A stretch of 64,000 bases of DNA from Pelomicrobium methylotrophicum (lineage in GTDB: Bacteria > Pseudomonadota > Gammaproteobacteria > Burkholderiales > UBA6910). Position numbers and translations under genes: made by a program. Below, one piece after another: positions 1 through 8,799 of the stretch. The stretch spans positions 1 to 64,000 of the forward strand of contig NZ_VPFL01000018.1 in NCBI RefSeq assembly GCF_008014345.1, in the 5' to 3' direction. The notes beneath the pieces were generated by a model. The model saw nothing but the letters and a program-made list of their open reading frames with translations. It did not search any database and had not been told where the DNA came from. Positions within the stretch are counted from its first letter, which is position 1, and every line of letters begins with the position of its first letter.

Positions 1-125
1 CGGGCGAGCGTCTCCGTCAGGTAGGCATCGCGTTTGTGCCCCCCGTCGAAACGCACCTCCGCTCCCAGCAGGCAACCGGAGATGCCGATGCGGATTCTCT
101 CGGGTGTGTCCTCTTGCGGGCTCAT
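1..125 (-). CDS. DUF523 family protein (YbgA-type), 5' part only
   Basis: This is the first 41 codons of a leftward gene that runs off the left edge of the window. Reading down from the ATG at 125 gives a short polar leader followed by RIRIGISGCLLGAEVRFDGG and HKRDAYLTETLA. This matches the N-terminal consensus of DUF523 proteins, whose early GxSxCLLG and VRFDGGHKR motifs are diagnostic. In many bacteria DUF523 is fused to DUF1722 (YbgA). Whether the second domain is present cannot be seen here. The function of the family is not established; a link to photolyase-type or stress genes has been suggested from neighbours in other genomes. The call rests on the motif only, but the motif is clear. 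Confidence 0.8.
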   Translation of the reverse strand, partial: MSPQEDTPERIRIGISGCLLGAEVRFDGGHKRDAYLTETLA

Positions 126-506
126 GGGCGCTTCGACAACGCAAGGGTAAATCTCACGCAAGTCCTCTCCAGGGTAGCCAGAAGGCCCAAGCGTCGACCA
201 CGACCCATTAGACGCTTTCTTTGATCAGGAAGACAAGGAAAGCGGCGCGGCATCCTCCTCTTCCGCTCAAGGCCCGCGTCCGCTCTCGTCCCTCCCCGGT
301 CGCCCTCGCCCGGGCAATCTCACTTTCATACCCCGGCCCGTGGACCCGCATGAATACGGGCCATCGTGCGAAGGGCGCCCTTCGCACCCACAGAGAACGG
401 AGAGCCAAAAGAGAGGAAAAACCGCCCAAGAGGCCGCCTCCATGCGGCCGCCGCCCTTCGCAGGTTTTGCTAAATCCTTGCGAAAACTCGCGTTTTTCTC
501 GGGTAC
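126..506. other. Non-coding gap of about 380 bases with palindromes
   Basis: I see no credible gene between the DUF523 start and the tRNA terminator. The open frames here run into the antisense of the tRNA and have arginine- and proline-rich compositions typical of shadow frames in GC-rich DNA. The gap holds a hairpin-forming repeat at 335-362 (arms GGCCCGT and ACGGGCC, 14-base loop) and a perfect 22-base palindrome at 366-387. A further short inverted repeat lies near 430-448 (GGCCGC and GCGGCC). The DUF523 promoter presumably lies in the left part, but I could not pick hexamers with confidence. Confidence 0.5.
366..387. repeat. Perfect 22-base palindrome
   Basis: The half-site GTGCGAAGGGC is followed directly by its exact reverse complement GCCCTTCGCAC, with no spacer. 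A partial copy of the half-site (GCCCTTCGCA) recurs about 65 bases to the right, near 452. It lies 20-odd bases from the hairpin at 335-362. It could be a regulator site, a REP-like element, or part of a terminator without a T-run. The sequence alone does not decide. Confidence 0.5.
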
Positions 507-533
507 AAAAAAGCCCGGAGAACGTCCGGGCTT
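507..533 (-). terminator. Intrinsic terminator of tRNA-Ala
   Basis: On the minus strand a nine-base-pair stem (AAGCCCGGA at 511-519 paired with TCCGGGCTT at 525-533, loop of five) runs directly into TTTTTT. It lies eight bases past the 3' end of the leftward tRNA gene, where a tRNA terminator is expected. Confidence 0.85.
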
Positions 534-541
534 GGGAATCT

Positions 542-617
<76 letters not shown>

Positions 618-712
618 ACGAGGACGCAAAATGATACCGGCAAACGCCACGAGCGTAAATCGTGGGGCGCGGCCTGGCCATGTTCACGAAAGTGCTTCTG
701 AAAGGAGGTCAC

Positions 713-760
713 GGTGGGTAAAGTCATCGAAGTGATGTCAAGTCCCCGAGTGCAACGCGT
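713..760 (+). other. Possible remnant of a dodecin-like gene start
   Basis: A strong ribosome binding site (AAAGGAGGT, 701-709) sits five bases before GTG at 713. The frame reads MGKVIEVMSSPRVQRV before it degenerates and runs into the antisense of lgt, stopping near 863. The first residues resemble the N-terminus of dodecins (xxKVIExxxSS), small flavin-binding proteins of about 70 residues, but nothing after residue 11 fits that family. It may be a truncated relic or chance. Confidence 0.2.
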
Positions 761-765
761 TCGTG

Positions 766-1566
766 CTACGGGCGGCCCACCGGAGCGCCGGGGCGTTTAT
801 ATGCCCAGACCCACAGCGCCACGCCGCCCAGGATCATCGGAATGCTCAGCCACTGCCCCATGGTAAGCCCTAAGGCCAGGAAGCCCAGGAAGGCGTCGGG
901 TTCCCGGGTGAATTCCGCGAGGAAGCGGAAAACGCCGTAGCCCATCAAGAACAGAGCCGACACGGCACCCACTGGCCGCGGCCGGGCCGAGAACCACCAG
1001 AGCAGCGCGAACAGCGCCACCCCTTCCAAGGCGAATTCGTAGAGCTGGGAGGGATGCCGGGGCACCGCGTCCACGTGCGGGAACACCATCGCCCACGGCA
1101 CGCTCGTGGGCCGGCCCCACAGCTCGCCGTTGATGAAGTTGCCGATGCGACCCGCGCCGAGGCCGATGGGCACCAGCGGTGCGATGAAGTCGGTGACAGT
1201 AAACCAGGCGAGCCCGCGGCGTCGCGCGAACAGCCACAGGGCGAAGATCACGCCCAGGAGGCCGCCGTGAAACGACATGCCCCCCTCCCACAGGTAAAGG
1301 ATGTGCAGGGGGTTGGCGAGATAGTCGGCGGGCTTATAGAACAGGACGTACCCGAGCCGGCCGCCCAGGATAACGCCGAGCACCACGTAGAAGAGCAAAT
1401 CGTCCATCATCTTGGCGCTGAAGCCCAGCTCCGGCCGGGTGCGCGCACGGACCTTGCCGAGCCAAAGCCCTCCGAGAAACCCCACCAGGTACATGAGCCC
1501 GTACCAGCGCACGGCCAGCGGCCCGAGCTGGAGGGCGACGGGATCGAACTGGGGATGGACGAGCAC
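766..1566 (-). CDS. lgt: Prolipoprotein diacylglyceryl transferase
   Basis: Lgt is an inner-membrane enzyme that moves a diacylglyceryl group from phosphatidylglycerol to the lipobox cysteine of prolipoproteins, the first step of lipoprotein maturation. The protein is strongly hydrophobic with about seven membrane segments. It carries the family signature [16 protein letters not shown] and the conserved MSFHGGLLG segment with the essential histidine, as well as HPSQLYE. The GTG at 1566 (protein beginning [17 protein letters not shown]) matches the usual betaproteobacterial N-terminus and gives 266 residues. A TTG at 1599 would add 11 residues and has a weak AAGG upstream, so the start is uncertain. 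It is divergent from ilvD; the 116-base gap between the two starts must hold both promoters. Confidence 0.95.
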   Translation of the reverse strand: MLVHPQFDPVALQLGPLAVRWYGLMYLVGFLGGLWLGKVRARTRPELGFSAKMMDDLLFYVVLGVILGGRLGYVLFYKPADYLANPLHILYLWEGGMSFHGGLLGVIFALWLFARRRGLAWFTVTDFIAPLVPIGLGAGRIGNFINGELWGRPTSVPWAMVFPHVDAVPRHPSQLYEFALEGVALFALLWWFSARPRPVGAVSALFLMGYGVFRFLAEFTREPDAFLGFLALGLTMGQWLSIPMILGGVALWVWAYKRPGAPVGRP

Positions 1567-1682
1567 GGGGGGTCGGCGCGGCTTTGGGCTAAAATTCAAG
1601 TTTACCTTGTCGCCGGGACCTCCATAAAGCTTCTTCGCACCGCGCTTTGCGCCCGGCGGCCGACTAAGAAGGAGACCGCACC

Positions 1683-3356
1683 GTGCCCAACAATCTACGC
1701 AGCCGAATCATCACCCAGGGCGTCGAGCGCAGCCCCAACCGGGCCATGCTTCGAGCCGTGGGCTTCCGCGACGAAGACTTCGACAAGCCCATCGTGGGCA
1801 TCGCCAACGGCCACAGCACCATGAACCCCTGCAACGCCGGCCTGCAGCCGCTCGCCCTGCGGGCGGAGGCGGCGCTCAAGGAGGCGGGCGCCATGCCCCA
1901 GATGTTCGGCGTGCCGACGGTGACCGACGGCATCTCCATGGGCACCGAGGGCATGAAGTACTCGCTCGTCTCCCGCGAGGTGATTGCCGATGCGATCGAA
2001 ACCGCGGTGCAAAGCCAGTTCATGGACGGCGTGCTGGTGCTGGGCGCCTGCGACAAGAACATGCCCGGCGGCATGATGGCGATCCTGCGCATGAACGTGC
2101 CGGCCATCTACTGCTACGGCGGCACCATCAAGCCCGGCAAGTGGAAGGGACAGGATCTCACCATCGTTTCCGCCTTCGAGGCGGTGGGCGCCTACACCCA
2201 CGGCAAGATGTCGGAGGAGGACTTCGTCGGCGTGGAGAAGAACGCCTGTCCCACCTTCGGCGCCTGCGGCGGAATGTATACCGCCAACACCATGTCGAGC
2301 GCATTCGAGGCGCTGGGCATGAGCCTGCCCTACTCCTCCACCATGGCGAACCCCGACCCCGAGAAGGCCGACAGCGTGGCCGAGTCGGCGCGGGTGCTGG
2401 TGGAGGCGATCAAAAAGCAGATCCTGCCGCGGCAAATCGTGACCCGCGAATCGATCGAGAACGCGGTCGCCCTCATTATGGCGGTGGGCGGCTCCACCAA
2501 CGCGGTGCTGCACTTCCTCGCCATCGCCCACGCGGCGGAGGTGGAGTGGACCCTGGACGACTTCGAGCGGGTGCGCCAGAAAGTGCCGGTGCTGTGCGAC
2601 CTGAAGCCCTCCGGCCGCTACGTCACGACCCAGTTCCACCAGGCAGGCGGCGTGCCCCAGGTGCTGAAGATGCTGCTCAACGCGGGGCTCCTGCACGGCG
2701 ACTGCCTCACCGTCACCGGCAAGACCATCGGCGAGCTGCTGGAGCGGGTGCCGGACCGGCCGCCCGCCGGGCAGGACGTGATCCGGCCCTTCGACAACCC
2801 CCTCTATCCCCAGGGGCATCTCGCGATCCTCAAGGGGAATCTCGCCACCGAAGGTTGCGTGGCCAAGATCACCGGCCTCAAAAAAACCTCCATCACCGGC
2901 CCGGCGCGGGTCTTCGATTCCGAGCCCGAGGCCATGGCCGCCATCGTCGGCGGCAAGATCCGCCCCGGGGACGTGATCGTGATCCGCTACGAAGGGCCCA
3001 AGGGCGGGCCCGGCATGCGGGAGATGCTCTCGCCCACCTCCGCCCTGATCGGTGCGGGCTTGGGCGAGTCGGTGGGACTGATTACCGACGGGCGATTCTC
3101 CGGCGGCACCTGGGGCATGGTGGTCGGCCACGTGGCGCCTGAGGCCGCCGTCGGCGGTACCATCGCCCTGGTGGAGGAAGGCGACTCCATCACCATTGAC
3201 GCCGAGCGACGGCTCATCCAGCTCAACGTGCCCGACGAAGAGCTCGAGCAGCGGCGCAGCCGCTGGCAGCCACCAAAGCCGCGCTACACACGCGGGGTGC
3301 TGGCCAAGTACGCGAAGCTCGTCTCCTCCGCCAGCCGCGGCGCCGTCACGGATTGA
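1683..3356 (+). CDS. ilvD: Dihydroxy-acid dehydratase
   Basis: IlvD dehydrates 2,3-dihydroxy-3-methylbutanoate and the methylpentanoate analogue to the 2-keto acids, the shared penultimate step of valine and isoleucine synthesis, in the cytoplasm. The 557-residue length is normal. The iron-sulfur cysteines are at residues 50 (NPCNAG), 123 ([10 protein letters not shown]) and 195 ([13 protein letters not shown]), and the second family signature [14 protein letters not shown] is near the C-terminus. The start is GTG, supported by GAAGGAGA eight bases upstream. The gene is monocistronic or followed by the PA2779-like gene after a 90-base gap. Divergent from lgt. No leucine-rich leader peptide is visible upstream. 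Confidence 0.97.
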   Translation: MPNNLRSRIITQGVERSPNRAMLRAVGFRDEDFDKPIVGIANGHSTMNPCNAGLQPLALRAEAALKEAGAMPQMFGVPTVTDGISMGTEGMKYSLVSREVIADAIETAVQSQFMDGVLVLGACDKNMPGGMMAILRMNVPAIYCYGGTIKPGKWKGQDLTIVSAFEAVGAYTHGKMSEEDFVGVEKNACPTFGACGGMYTANTMSSAFEALGMSLPYSSTMANPDPEKADSVAESARVLVEAIKKQILPRQIVTRESIENAVALIMAVGGSTNAVLHFLAIAHAAEVEWTLDDFERVRQKVPVLCDLKPSGRYVTTQFHQAGGVPQVLKMLLNAGLLHGDCLTVTGKTIGELLERVPDRPPAGQDVIRPFDNPLYPQGHLAILKGNLATEGCVAKITGLKKTSITGPARVFDSEPEAMAAIVGGKIRPGDVIVIRYEGPKGGPGMREMLSPTSALIGAGLGESVGLITDGRFSGGTWGMVVGHVAPEAAVGGTIALVEEGDSITIDAERRLIQLNVPDEELEQRRSRWQPPKPRYTRGVLAKYAKLVSSASRGAVTD

Positions 3357-3445
3357 TTGACGCCTCGCGCGGGGCTCTTCTATGCTGCCGCAGGCGTGCA
3401 CCGTTTCCGCGCCGGCCGACGGCGCTTTTCAGGGGAGAGTCGAGA

Positions 3446-3838
3446 ATGATACACACGCTTAACCGCCTTATCGCCGCCATCCTCATCGTTTGCACGGCGG
3501 CGCTTGGTATTCCCATGCCCGCCCAGGCGGGCATCGTGGCCACCGCCGACGTGGCCGCCTCCGCGGAACGGGACCGGGTGAAAAGCTTCCTCGACCGGCA
3601 GGACGTCCGCGCTCAGCTCCAGGCCATGGGGATCGATGCAGCCGCGGCCCAGGAGCGCGTCGCCGCGCTCACCGACGAGGAAGCCCGCGAGCTCGCGGCG
3701 CGCATCGACGCCCTGCCGGCGGGCGGCGACGGCGTGGGCTCGGTGGTCGGCGCCCTGGTGCTGGTCTTCATCATTTTGCTCATCACCGACCTGCTCGGTT
3801 GGACCAAGGTTTTCCCCTTTACGCGCACGATCAGGTAA
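3446..3838 (+). CDS. PA2779-family small membrane protein
   Basis: A 130-residue protein with a signal peptide or membrane anchor at residues 5-28 (ending MPAQAG), an acidic helical middle (AQLQAMGIDAAAAQERV and an ALTDEEARELAARID segment), then a glycine-rich linker and one C-terminal membrane helix (VGALVLVFIILLITDLLGW). This is the layout of the uncharacterised PA2779 family, which in many proteobacteria sits directly before a PA2778-type cysteine peptidase, as here (11-base gap). The ATG at 3446 is preceded by GGGGAGA. The function is unknown; membrane association and partnership with the next gene are inferred from the pairing. Confidence 0.8.
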   Translation: MIHTLNRLIAAILIVCTAALGIPMPAQAGIVATADVAASAERDRVKSFLDRQDVRAQLQAMGIDAAAAQERVAALTDEEARELAARIDALPAGGDGVGSVVGALVLVFIILLITDLLGWTKVFPFTRTIR

Positions 3839-3849
3839 GGCAACCGCCC

Positions 3850-4797
3850 GTGCGCCCCGGGTTACGCCTCCGCCGCAGGGCGGGGGCGGTGCTTTTTCTC
3901 GCTCACCTTCTCGCTGGCTGCGCAGCGCCGCAAACCGCGGCGCTGCGCGAAGCGCGGCCGGCTGACTTGCCGGCACGCGCAGAGCTCACGAGCGTCCCCT
4001 TCTACCCCCAGGAGCGCTACCAGTGCGGGCCCGCGGCGCTGGCCACGGCGTTGGTCCACGCCGGCGTCGAGACCTCGGCCGAGCGTCTCGTGCCCCTGGT
4101 GTACCTGCCGGCGCGGCAAGGGTCGTTGCAGGCAGAGATGCTGGCGGCCACCCGCCGGCACGGGCTTATCGCCTATCCGCTCGCGCCCAGGATCGAGGAT
4201 GTGCTGCGGGAAGTGGCCGCCGGCACCCCGGTGGTGGTGCTGCAGAACCTGGCGTTGGACCCCTGGCCCCGATGGCACTACGCTGTCGTCGTGGGCTACG
4301 ACCAGTCCAGGGAAGAGATCGTGCTGCGCTCCGGCACCACCCGCCGTCTGGTGATGACGTGGAGCGCCTTCGAGCGCACCTGGGCCCGGAGCCGCCATTG
4401 GGCCATGGTGGCTGTTCCCCCTGACCGTCTCCCCGCCACCGCCGAGGAAGAGCGCTACGTGGCGGCCGCCCTGGCGCTCGAAGGCGTCGATCCGTCCGCG
4501 GCTCACCGCGCCTACGCCACAGCGCTCGAGCGCTGGCCGCGGAACCTTGCCGCGCGTATCGGGCTTGGAAACACCGCCTACGCCCAGGGCGATCTCCTCG
4601 CAGCGGAAGCGGCGTATCGGCAGGCGACCCGGGATCACCCTCAGTCGGCCGACGCCTGGAACAATCTGGCCCAAGCCCTGGTCGAGCTGGGGAGGAAGTC
4701 CGAAGCCCTGGCCGCCGCCCAGCGCGCGGTAGCGTTGGGCGGCCCGCGGCTGCCCCGCTATCGCGCCACGTTGCAGGCGATCGACAGCGCGCCGTAA
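3850..4797 (+). CDS. PA2778-family C39-like cysteine peptidase lipoprotein with TPR
   Basis: A 315-residue predicted lipoprotein. The N-terminus has arginines, a hydrophobic stretch and a lipobox LLAGC (Cys24). A C39-like papain-fold domain follows: catalytic Cys59 in ERYQCGPAAL and His143 in WPRWHYAVVVGYD. The C-terminal 90 residues form tetratricopeptide repeats (ARIGLGNTAYAQGDLLAAEA and AWNNLAQALVELGRKSEALA). The GTG at 3850 is chosen because it places the lipobox correctly; an open frame extends further upstream but overlaps the previous gene. Such proteins are thought to be exported peptidases or bacteriocin-processing-like enzymes, but no substrate is known. It forms a pair with the PA2779-like gene. 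Confidence 0.82.
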   Translation: MRPGLRLRRRAGAVLFLAHLLAGCAAPQTAALREARPADLPARAELTSVPFYPQERYQCGPAALATALVHAGVETSAERLVPLVYLPARQGSLQAEMLAATRRHGLIAYPLAPRIEDVLREVAAGTPVVVLQNLALDPWPRWHYAVVVGYDQSREEIVLRSGTTRRLVMTWSAFERTWARSRHWAMVAVPPDRLPATAEEERYVAAALALEGVDPSAAHRAYATALERWPRNLAARIGLGNTAYAQGDLLAAEAAYRQATRDHPQSADAWNNLAQALVELGRKSEALAAAQRAVALGGPRLPRYRATLQAIDSAP

Positions 4798-4875
4798 GAG
4801 CCTTTAATCGGCTCCGCGAGCGGCCGGTTCTTGCGATAATGCGCAGACGCTCCCCTTTGGCTCTCCCGATCCGCC

Positions 4876-6924
4876 ATGCCTAACCGCCTCGCCAACGCCG
4901 CCAGCCCTTATCTTCGCCAGCACGCCGACAATCCGGTGGATTGGTACCCCTGGTGCGAAGAAGCCCTCGCCCGGGCCCGCGCCGAGGACAAACCTATCCT
5001 GCTGTCGATCGGCTATTCCGCCTGCCACTGGTGCCACGTGATGGCCCATGAGTCGTTTGAGGACCCGGAGGTGGCAGCGCTCATGAACCGGCACTACGTG
5101 AACATCAAGGTGGACCGGGAAGAGCGCCCCGACCTGGACCAGATCTATCAGACGGCGCACGCCATGCTCACCGGTCGCAGCGGCGGCTGGCCCCTCACGG
5201 TGTTCCTGATGCCCGACGATCACACGCCTTTTTTCGCCGGGACCTACTTTCCCAAGACGACCCGCTACAACCTGCCGGGCTTCAAGGACATCCTCACCCG
5301 GGTGGCCGAGGTCTACCACGCCCAGAAGGAAGCGATCCGCCAGCAGAACGCGGCGCTGCTTGAAGCGCTCTCCCGCACCCTGCCTGCCCGCACCGCCAGC
5401 CGCCCGGCCATGGACCGGGCTCTCATCCGCCGGGCGATCGGGGAGCTTGCCGCGATTTTCGACGAGATCCACGGCGGCTTCGGCACCGCGCCCAAGTTTC
5501 CCCACCCCGCCGAGCTCGAGCTTTGCCTCTCGCGCCACGGCACGGGGGAGGCGGAGACGGGCGTGGAGATGGCGCGCCTGACCCTCACCCGCATGGCCGA
5601 GGGCGGGATCTACGACCAATTGGGCGGCGGCTTCTGCCGCTACAGCGTGGACCAGTTCTGGACCATCCCCCACTTCGAGAAAATGCTCTACGACAACGGG
5701 CCTCTGCTCGCGCTGTACGCCGACGCCTGGCTCGCCACCCGGGAATCCCTGTACGAGCAGGTGGTGGCCGAGACTGCTGCCTGGGTGATGCGGGAGATGC
5801 AGTCGCCCGAAGGCGGCTATTACGCCACCCTCGACGCCGACGCCGAGCACGAGGAAGGCAAGTTCTACGTGTGGGACCGGGAGGAAGTCGCTGCCCTGTT
5901 GACCGAGCAGGAATACGCCGTGGTGGCCCCCCACTACGGCTTCGACCGCCCCCCCAATTTCGAGGGCAAGCACTGGCACCCGCGAGTCGCCAAGAGCCTG
6001 AAGCTCGTCGCGGAGCAGACGGGCCTGCCCCTCGCCCGCTGCCGTGAGCTGCTGGCCTCGGCCCGCAGGAAACTCTTCGAGCATCGCGAGCGGCGGGTCC
6101 ATCCGGGCCGCGACGAGAAGATCCTCACGAGTTGGAACGGCCTCATGATCCGGGGCATGGCCCGGGCCGGGCGGGTGTTCCGCCGCTGCGAGTGGATCGC
6201 CTCGGCGCGAGCGGCGGCGGACTTCCTGCGTGAGCACCAGTGGCGGGACGGACGGCTGCTGGCCGCCCACAAAGACGGAACCTCCTACCTGAACGCCTAT
6301 CTGGATGACTATGCGTTCCTGCTCGACGGACTTCTGGAGCTGTTGCAGGCCGAGTTCCGCCCCGAGGACTTGGCGTTCGCCCGCGAGCTGGCGGAGGCAC
6401 TGCTCGCCCACTTCGAGGACCCCGAGCATGGCGGCTTCTTCTTCGTGAGCAATGATCACGAGCCGCTGATCCTTCGGCCCAAGCCCGGACCCGATCAGGC
6501 CACGCCCTCCGGCAACGGCATCGCGGCGCTCGCGCTCACGCGGCTCGGTCACCTGCTGGGCGAGAACCGCTATCTGGAAGCCGCGGAGCGGACCCTGGCG
6601 CTCTTCTATCCCGCCATGGAACGCCAGCCGAGCGCCTTCTCTTCGCTTCTGCGGGCCATGGAAGAGCACATCGCGCCGCCCACCGTGGTGATCCTGCGAG
6701 GGGAGGCCGCCGAGCGCATCCGTTGGCAGGCGGTGCTGGACGAAGTGTACGCGCCCCACCGGCTCGTGCTGTCCATCGGCGATTATCCGGACCTTCCGCC
6801 CACGCTGAGGCGCCCGGTCACCGCGAAGGTCAACGCCTGGGTATGCGAAGGCGTTCAGTGCTTACCCGCGATCACCGACGTGGAAGAGCTGCGCCGCGTT
6901 TGCAACCCGCGCAAGATCGTTTAA
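4876..6924 (+). CDS. Thioredoxin domain-containing protein, YyaL/spermatogenesis-associated 20 type
   Basis: A 682-residue cytosolic protein of the DUF255 family. The N-terminal 160 residues are a thioredoxin-like domain with the motif SACHWCHVM (Cys50 and Cys53) and the family hallmark [14 protein letters not shown]. The rest is an (alpha/alpha)6-barrel like those of glycoside hydrolases and epimerases ([51 protein letters not shown]). Length and motif order match full-length family members. The function is unresolved; a redox or sugar-modifying role has been proposed for relatives. The ATG at 4876 lacks a good ribosome binding site. The downstream cytochrome gene is likely transcribed separately. 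Confidence 0.9.
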   Translation: MPNRLANAASPYLRQHADNPVDWYPWCEEALARARAEDKPILLSIGYSACHWCHVMAHESFEDPEVAALMNRHYVNIKVDREERPDLDQIYQTAHAMLTGRSGGWPLTVFLMPDDHTPFFAGTYFPKTTRYNLPGFKDILTRVAEVYHAQKEAIRQQNAALLEALSRTLPARTASRPAMDRALIRRAIGELAAIFDEIHGGFGTAPKFPHPAELELCLSRHGTGEAETGVEMARLTLTRMAEGGIYDQLGGGFCRYSVDQFWTIPHFEKMLYDNGPLLALYADAWLATRESLYEQVVAETAAWVMREMQSPEGGYYATLDADAEHEEGKFYVWDREEVAALLTEQEYAVVAPHYGFDRPPNFEGKHWHPRVAKSLKLVAEQTGLPLARCRELLASARRKLFEHRERRVHPGRDEKILTSWNGLMIRGMARAGRVFRRCEWIASARAAADFLREHQWRDGRLLAAHKDGTSYLNAYLDDYAFLLDGLLELLQAEFRPEDLAFARELAEALLAHFEDPEHGGFFFVSNDHEPLILRPKPGPDQATPSGNGIAALALTRLGHLLGENRYLEAAERTLALFYPAMERQPSAFSSLLRAMEEHIAPPTVVILRGEAAERIRWQAVLDEVYAPHRLVLSIGDYPDLPPTLRRPVTAKVNAWVCEGVQCLPAITDVEELRRVCNPRKIV

Positions 6925-6969
6925 CATTCGCTCGTTTTCAGGCCGTCACCCTACCAAAGAGGAGAACGT

Positions 6970-7287
6970 ATGAAGAGTGTATGGATCGGATTTCTCGGCG
7001 CCGCGGCCATCCTCGCGGCTGGTGTCGCCCAAGCCCAGGAGGCCAAGGAGCTCGCGCAGAAAAGCGGCTGCCTCGCCTGTCACGCCGAGGATAAGAAGCT
7101 GGTGGGCCCGTCCATGAAGGAGATCGCGGCCAAATACAAGGGCCAGAAGGACGCCGTCGCCAAGCTCTCGGAAAAGGTGAAGAAAGGCGGCGCCGGCGTG
7201 TGGGGCCAGATACCCATGCCCCCTCATCCGCATCTGAAGGACGAGGACATCAAAAAGATGGTGGAGTGGTACCTCGCCCACAAGTGA
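6970..7287 (+). CDS. Small monoheme cytochrome c (c551/c8 type)
   Basis: A 105-residue periplasmic electron carrier. A signal peptide (residues 1-22, ending VAQAQ) precedes a mature class I cytochrome c with the heme site CLACH (Cys34, Cys37, His38) and the distal methionine ligand Met83 in GQIPMPPH. The size and the W-x-P-M-P-P loop are typical of cytochromes c551 that donate electrons to terminal oxidases or nitrite reductases. A strong ribosome binding site (AGAGGAGA) precedes the ATG. A strong intrinsic terminator follows at 7313-7345, so the gene ends its transcript here. Confidence 0.93.
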   Translation: MKSVWIGFLGAAAILAAGVAQAQEAKELAQKSGCLACHAEDKKLVGPSMKEIAAKYKGQKDAVAKLSEKVKKGGAGVWGQIPMPPHPHLKDEDIKKMVEWYLAHK

Positions 7288-7312
7288 GGTCACGATCGTT
7301 TTCTCGGACACG

Positions 7313-7345
7313 ACGAAGGCCGGCCCCGCCGGCCTTCGTGTTTTT
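7313..7345 (+). terminator. Intrinsic terminator after the cytochrome c gene
   Basis: A 12-base-pair stem (ACGAAGGCCGGC at 7313-7324 paired with GCCGGCCTTCGT at 7328-7339, loop CCC) is followed by G and TTTTT. It isolates the cytochrome transcript from the liv operon. Confidence 0.88.
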
Positions 7346-7377
7346 GCGCAGGCGGGATGTGAACGGCATGGGCCAAA

Positions 7378-7406
7378 TTGACAGCCCCTGGGCGAGCCTT
7401 GATAAT
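7378..7406 (+). promoter_or_regulatory. Sigma-70 promoter of the liv operon
   Basis: TTGACA at 7378-7383 and GATAAT at 7401-7406 are separated by exactly 17 bases: a perfect -35 and a five-of-six -10. Transcription would begin near 7413, giving a leader of about 77 bases before livK. It lies just after the upstream terminator, as expected for an operon start. Confidence 0.75.
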
Positions 7407-7489
7407 CAACCGCATTTAAGCCTCGGATTTCCGAAGGTTCGACCGTTTGCGCTGGGCCACTCGCCGTCATGGAAACCCAAGGAGCAAGC

Positions 7490-8749
7490 ATGAGAAAAGC
7501 GCACCTCTTGCGTCTGCTGGTCATCGCCATGGCTGTGCTGGGACTTGCCGCTTGCGGCAAGAAAGAGGAAGCCCCTCCTTCTCCAGCGCAGGCGCCGGCA
7601 CCGCCGCCGGCCCAGGAAGTGGTGGCCAAGATCGGGCTGGCCGCCCCCCTGACCGGTCCCCAGGCCCATATCGGCCAGGACATCAAGAACGGCGCCCAGT
7701 TGGCCATCGATGACTTGAACGCCCGGGGCGTCGAGATCGGCGGCAAGAGGGTGAAGTTCGAGCTGGTCGCCGAAGACGACGAGGCCAACCCCACCAAGGC
7801 CACCACGGTGGCGCAGAAGCTGGTCGATTCCGGCGTCGTGGCGGTGGTGGGCCACTTCAACTCCGGCGCCTCCATTCCCGCCTCCAAGATCTATTCCGAC
7901 GCCGGCATCCCGCAGATCTCGCCCTCGTCCACGAACCCCAAGTACACGCAGCAAGGCTTCAAGACCACCTTCCGGGTGGTGGCCCATGACGACCAGCAGG
8001 GTCCGGTGGACGCCAAGTTCGCGGTGGAGAAGCTCGGCGCGAAGCGCATCGCGGTCATCGACGACTCGACCGCCTACGGCCAGGGGCTGGCGGATGCGTT
8101 CGCGGCCACGGCGAAGCGCTTGGGCGCGGAGATCGTGGCCCGGGAGCACACCACCGACAAGGACACCGATTTCAAGGCCATCCTCACCCGGATCAAGGGC
8201 AAGAATCCGGACCTGGTGTTCTTCGGCGGCATCGACCCCCAGGCCGGACCGATGAAGAAACAGATGGCGGAGTTGGGAATCAAGGCCCAGCTCATGGGCG
8301 GCGATGGCATGCAGACGCCCAATTTCATCAAACTGGCCGGGGAGGCGGCCGAAGGCGCCATGGCTTCCATCCCGGGCCTGCCCAAGGACAAGATGCCGGG
8401 CGGCAAGGAATTCCTCGAGCGCTTCAAGCAGAAGTTCGGCGTGGAGGTGGAGCTTTTCGCCCCCATGGCCTACGACGCGGTGATGGTGTTCGCCGACGCG
8501 ATGAAGCGCGCCGGCTCCACCGATCCGGCCAAGTTCCTGCCGGAGGTGGGCAAGACCCAGTACCAAGGCGTCATCGGTCCCATCGCCTTCGACGAGAAGG
8601 GCGACCTCAAGGACGGCCCCATCACGATCTACATCGTCAAGAATGGCCAGTGGGAGCCCCTGGAGACGGTGACCCCCGGCGACAGCCCGGACAAGCAGGC
8701 GCAAGCGCCTGCCCCTCCGCCGGCAGCCGCCGGGACGGCCAAGAAATAA
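7490..8749 (+). CDS. livK: Branched-chain amino acid ABC transporter substrate-binding lipoprotein
   Basis: A 419-residue periplasmic binding protein of the type 1 (Leu/Ile/Val) family. It begins with a lipoprotein signal peptide, cysteine at residue 22 in GLAACGKK, then a proline- and alanine-rich tether. The binding domain follows, with AAPLTGPQAHIGQDIKNGA and VVGHFNSGASIPASKIY typical of LivK/LivJ. The C-terminus again has a proline-alanine tail. ATG at 7490 is chosen over an in-frame ATG 21 bases upstream because AAGGAG precedes it and it gives a standard lipoprotein signal. First gene of a five-gene cluster; a hairpin at 8767-8787 separates it from livH and may allow surplus expression of this subunit. 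Confidence 0.94.
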   Translation: MRKAHLLRLLVIAMAVLGLAACGKKEEAPPSPAQAPAPPPAQEVVAKIGLAAPLTGPQAHIGQDIKNGAQLAIDDLNARGVEIGGKRVKFELVAEDDEANPTKATTVAQKLVDSGVVAVVGHFNSGASIPASKIYSDAGIPQISPSSTNPKYTQQGFKTTFRVVAHDDQQGPVDAKFAVEKLGAKRIAVIDDSTAYGQGLADAFAATAKRLGAEIVAREHTTDKDTDFKAILTRIKGKNPDLVFFGGIDPQAGPMKKQMAELGIKAQLMGGDGMQTPNFIKLAGEAAEGAMASIPGLPKDKMPGGKEFLERFKQKFGVEVELFAPMAYDAVMVFADAMKRAGSTDPAKFLPEVGKTQYQGVIGPIAFDEKGDLKDGPITIYIVKNGQWEPLETVTPGDSPDKQAQAPAPPPAAAGTAKK

Positions 8750-8766
8750 AGGCTTGACGACAGCAG

Positions 8767-8787
8767 GCGGCACCCTCGGGGTGCCGC
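8767..8787 (+). terminator. Intercistronic hairpin between livK and livH, possibly an attenuating terminator
   Basis: A perfect eight-base-pair stem (GCGGCACC/GGTGCCGC, loop CTCGG) lies in the 50-base gap after livK, followed by GCCGTTTTC. The T-run is short and displaced, so it is more likely a partial terminator or a 3'-end stabiliser. Both would raise binding protein levels relative to the permease genes, as is usual for such operons. Confidence 0.45.
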
Positions 8788-8799
8788 GCCGTTTTCAGC

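Noticed and set aside
1695-3401. Leftward open frame of 568 codons opposite ilvD
   Set aside because: Histidine- and glycine-rich shadow of a certain gene in GC-rich DNA; no family motif.
4804-6759. Leftward open frame of 651 codons opposite the YyaL-type gene
   Set aside because: Shadow frame; the plus-strand protein carries clear family motifs.
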